Below the pieces are notes generated by a model. That model did not search any database. It was not told the DNA's origin and saw only the letters and a program-made list of their open reading frames with translations. The translations under genes were made by a program, and so were the position numbers. A DNA stretch of 8,624 bases from Bdellovibrionales bacterium RBG_16_40_8 (GTDB lineage: Bacteria; Bdellovibrionota; Bdellovibrionia; Bdellovibrionales; UBA1609): the NCBI GenBank assembly GCA_001769925.1, contig MEPT01000095.1:2646-11269 (forward strand). Reading direction: 5' to 3'. Positions within the stretch are counted from its first letter, which is position 1; each line of letters opens with the position of its first letter. Positions 6,972 through 8,624 of this stretch are shown in pieces.

Positions 6972-7901
6972 ATGCAGATTTCACACGGTTTAAAATCTAT
7001 GTCTACGTTAAAATCAGGCTGTGTGCTGACCATAGGCAATTTCGATGGTGTTCATTTGGGGCATCGAACTATTATATCTCAACTACTTGAAAGATCGAGA
7101 CAATTTAAAGTTCCCGGCGTAGTAATGACCTTCGATCCGCACCCTTCAATGGTGCTTCGTCCGCAAAATCCGACAAAAAGGCTTTTTTCACTGTTAGATC
7201 TTAAGGAGCAGCTCAGTGAGTTAGAAGTCAGTGAATTAATTATAGAGCCTTTTACCTTCGAGTTTTCGCAAATATCAGCGCAGGATTTTATCTCTCGATT
7301 AATTGTTCCGATTTTACATCCATTAGATATTCTGATTGGCTATGATTTTGTATTTGGGCGTAACAGAGAGGGATCGTTATCAGTTTTGATGGAGCTTGCA
7401 AAAAAATACAGTTTTAATATCGAGCAAGTTGCACCTATAAATTATAATAATGAAGTGGTTTCTAGTACGCGTATTCGTAAGCTGATTGAGTCAGGTGATG
7501 TTTCTCAAGCCCGGGATTTATTGGGGCGGCCTTATTATATCGAAGGTGAGGTTGTGCGCGGAGAAGGACGTGGTGAAAAGCTTGGGTATGCTACAGCAAA
7601 TATCAACTTTTCGTCTGAAGTTTTGCCAGCACTGGGCGTTTATATAACAGAATTTCAGATAGCGGGAAAAAAACTCGCAAGTGTAACAAATATTGGTCGC
7701 AAACCAACTTTTCATGAAAACTATGACATAACAGTTGAAACGCATGTTATAAATGCGCACGAAAATTTTTACGGGCGTAACATAAGAGTAGATTTTTTAA
7801 AACGATTGAGAGCGGAATTGAAATTTAATTCATCATATGAGCTAATAGAGCAGATAGATAAAGATGTGTTAGAGGCTAAAAAATATTTTTCAATAAAGTG
7901 A
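6972..7901 (+). CDS. ribF: Bifunctional riboflavin kinase / FAD synthetase (RibF)
   Basis: The 309-residue protein is typical in length. The N-terminal FMN adenylyltransferase domain has GNFDGVHLGH (22-31, nucleotidyltransferase HxGH-type motif), FDPHP (54-58), IGYDFVFGRNREG (122-134) and SSTRIRKLI (164-172). The C-terminal riboflavin kinase domain has LLGRPYYIEG (183-192), G-x-x-LGYATANI (201-211), GVY (222-224), NIGRKPTF (240-247) and VETH (255-258) with the presumed catalytic E256. It converts riboflavin to FMN and then FAD in the cytoplasm. The usual PTAN motif is ATAN here (A207). The ATG at 6972 fits the family's normal N-terminal distance (MQ-x-x-x-GL before the first motif), yet no ribosome site precedes it. 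It is divergent from the kinase gene and 9 bases ahead of the next gene. Confidence 0.96.
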   Translation: MQISHGLKSMSTLKSGCVLTIGNFDGVHLGHRTIISQLLERSRQFKVPGVVMTFDPHPSMVLRPQNPTKRLFSLLDLKEQLSELEVSELIIEPFTFEFSQISAQDFISRLIVPILHPLDILIGYDFVFGRNREGSLSVLMELAKKYSFNIEQVAPINYNNEVVSSTRIRKLIESGDVSQARDLLGRPYYIEGEVVRGEGRGEKLGYATANINFSSEVLPALGVYITEFQIAGKKLASVTNIGRKPTFHENYDITVETHVINAHENFYGRNIRVDFLKRLRAELKFNSSYELIEQIDKDVLEAKKYFSIK

Positions 7902-7910
7902 TATGATTTT

Positions 7911-8624
7911 ATGTTTAAGTGGGTAGAAATTTCTCTTGTAAAAAATGAAAAACGTTTTCAAATTCTTAGTGAATTTCTGCAAGAAAATAATTTTGTTAAT
8001 TCTGTAGAGTTTTTAGAGCCGACCGTTGAAGATTTTCCGAAAGTGCTCGCCGAATCTATTACAAAATATGACGGAATTAGAATAGGGCGAGGATTTGGCG
8101 AAATTGTGGTTAAGCAATTAGAAAAACATTCGGTAATGGTCAGTAAAATTCGTGCTGCCGATACGATAGTTAAAATGCATAATAAGTGGTGGTTATATTC
8201 AAATGCAGTTGATGGGTTTAGCCGCGTTTTAGCGCGTGCTGGCGAAAGATTTTATTTCTCAAGCGCAGTTCTTGTCGTGGGGTCGGGTGCAGCCGCACGG
8301 GTGGCGGTAACATCACTTTTTGTGGCTGGTTTTAAGCAATTTTCTGTCTCAAGCCTTGATGAGATTTTTGCCCATGAATTAATAAAAAGCATGACTAGAA
8401 CTCATTTAGGGGCACAATTTAAAGTGGTATTAAAGGATGAATTGGTACTACTGCCTGGCACACACGCAGTTTTAGTGAACACCACGCCACTATCTACTGA
8501 TAACCCCATGCTTGAAGAGTTATTCTATTTCAATTTTTTTAAATCTGGTGGAGTAGCTATTGATTTTACTATTCAGCCGATTGAAACACCGCTGCTAAAG
8601 GCAGCTGCAGACGTTGGTGCTCAT
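7911..8624 (+). CDS. Shikimate dehydrogenase-like (AroE-fold) protein, 3' end beyond window
   Basis: An ATG at 7911 opens a frame that runs unbroken through 238 codons to the right edge. The second half resembles the AroE nucleotide-binding domain: VLVVGSGAAARVAV (120-133, GxGxxA), NTTPL (190-194, cf. NxTPxG), then IDFTIQPIETPLLKAAADVG (217-236), the family's late helix block. The first half is much weaker. The NVTxPxK segment with the catalytic lysine is not recognisable; the matching region reads GIRIGRGFGE. The NTDG motif appears as NAVDG (98-102). The NADP-selective N-R-T loop is also absent, replaced by SSL (147-149). It may therefore be a divergent AroE or a paralog with another or no catalytic role. 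It is 9 bases downstream of ribF and probably cotranscribed. No strong ribosome site is visible. Confidence 0.75.
   Translation, partial: MFKWVEISLVKNEKRFQILSEFLQENNFVNSVEFLEPTVEDFPKVLAESITKYDGIRIGRGFGEIVVKQLEKHSVMVSKIRAADTIVKMHNKWWLYSNAVDGFSRVLARAGERFYFSSAVLVVGSGAAARVAVTSLFVAGFKQFSVSSLDEIFAHELIKSMTRTHLGAQFKVVLKDELVLLPGTHAVLVNTTPLSTDNPMLEELFYFNFFKSGGVAIDFTIQPIETPLLKAAADVGAH

Overview
The window is AT-rich and almost fully coding, with under 100 bases outside genes. The GT9 glycosyltransferases, the lipid A acyltransferase end, a DUF3108 lipoprotein and a sigma-54 two-component pair indicate a Gram-negative bacterium with lipopolysaccharide. The gene mix, the cysteine-decorated GT9 subfamily and the low GC suggest the Bdellovibrionota or former Deltaproteobacteria. 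That placement is an inference from protein style, not a database result.

Left block (1-3603, + strand): a tightly packed envelope cluster. It holds the last 68 codons of an LpxL/LpxM-type lipid A acyltransferase, a DUF3108 lipoprotein that overlaps it, and two tandem GT9 (heptosyltransferase-family) genes. The second GT9 gene starts about 100 bases inside the first. Together these look like a module for lipid A acylation and core sugar addition, with a lipoprotein of unknown role between them.

Middle block (3581-6896, - strand): a two-gene two-component system. A CHASE2-domain membrane histidine kinase is followed, with a 17-base overlap, by an NtrC-type sigma-54 activator. The activator's 3' end runs 23 bases into the end of the second GT9 gene on the opposite strand, so the two converging operons have no terminator space between them.

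Right block (6972-8624, + strand): ribF (bifunctional riboflavin kinase/FAD synthetase) is divergent from the kinase. It is followed after 9 bases by a gene cut off at the window edge. That gene encodes a shikimate-dehydrogenase-fold protein with a recognisable Rossmann half and an eroded catalytic half. The short divergent region holds an imperfect inverted repeat where the ribF ribosome binding site would be.

No RNA genes, mobile elements, CRISPR arrays or pseudogenes were seen. The most unusual feature is the 100-base GT9/GT9 overlap. In the overlap, codons of the downstream gene ending in C jump to 15 of 33, against 2 of 33 just after it, which suggests dual-coding constraint or a locally different origin.
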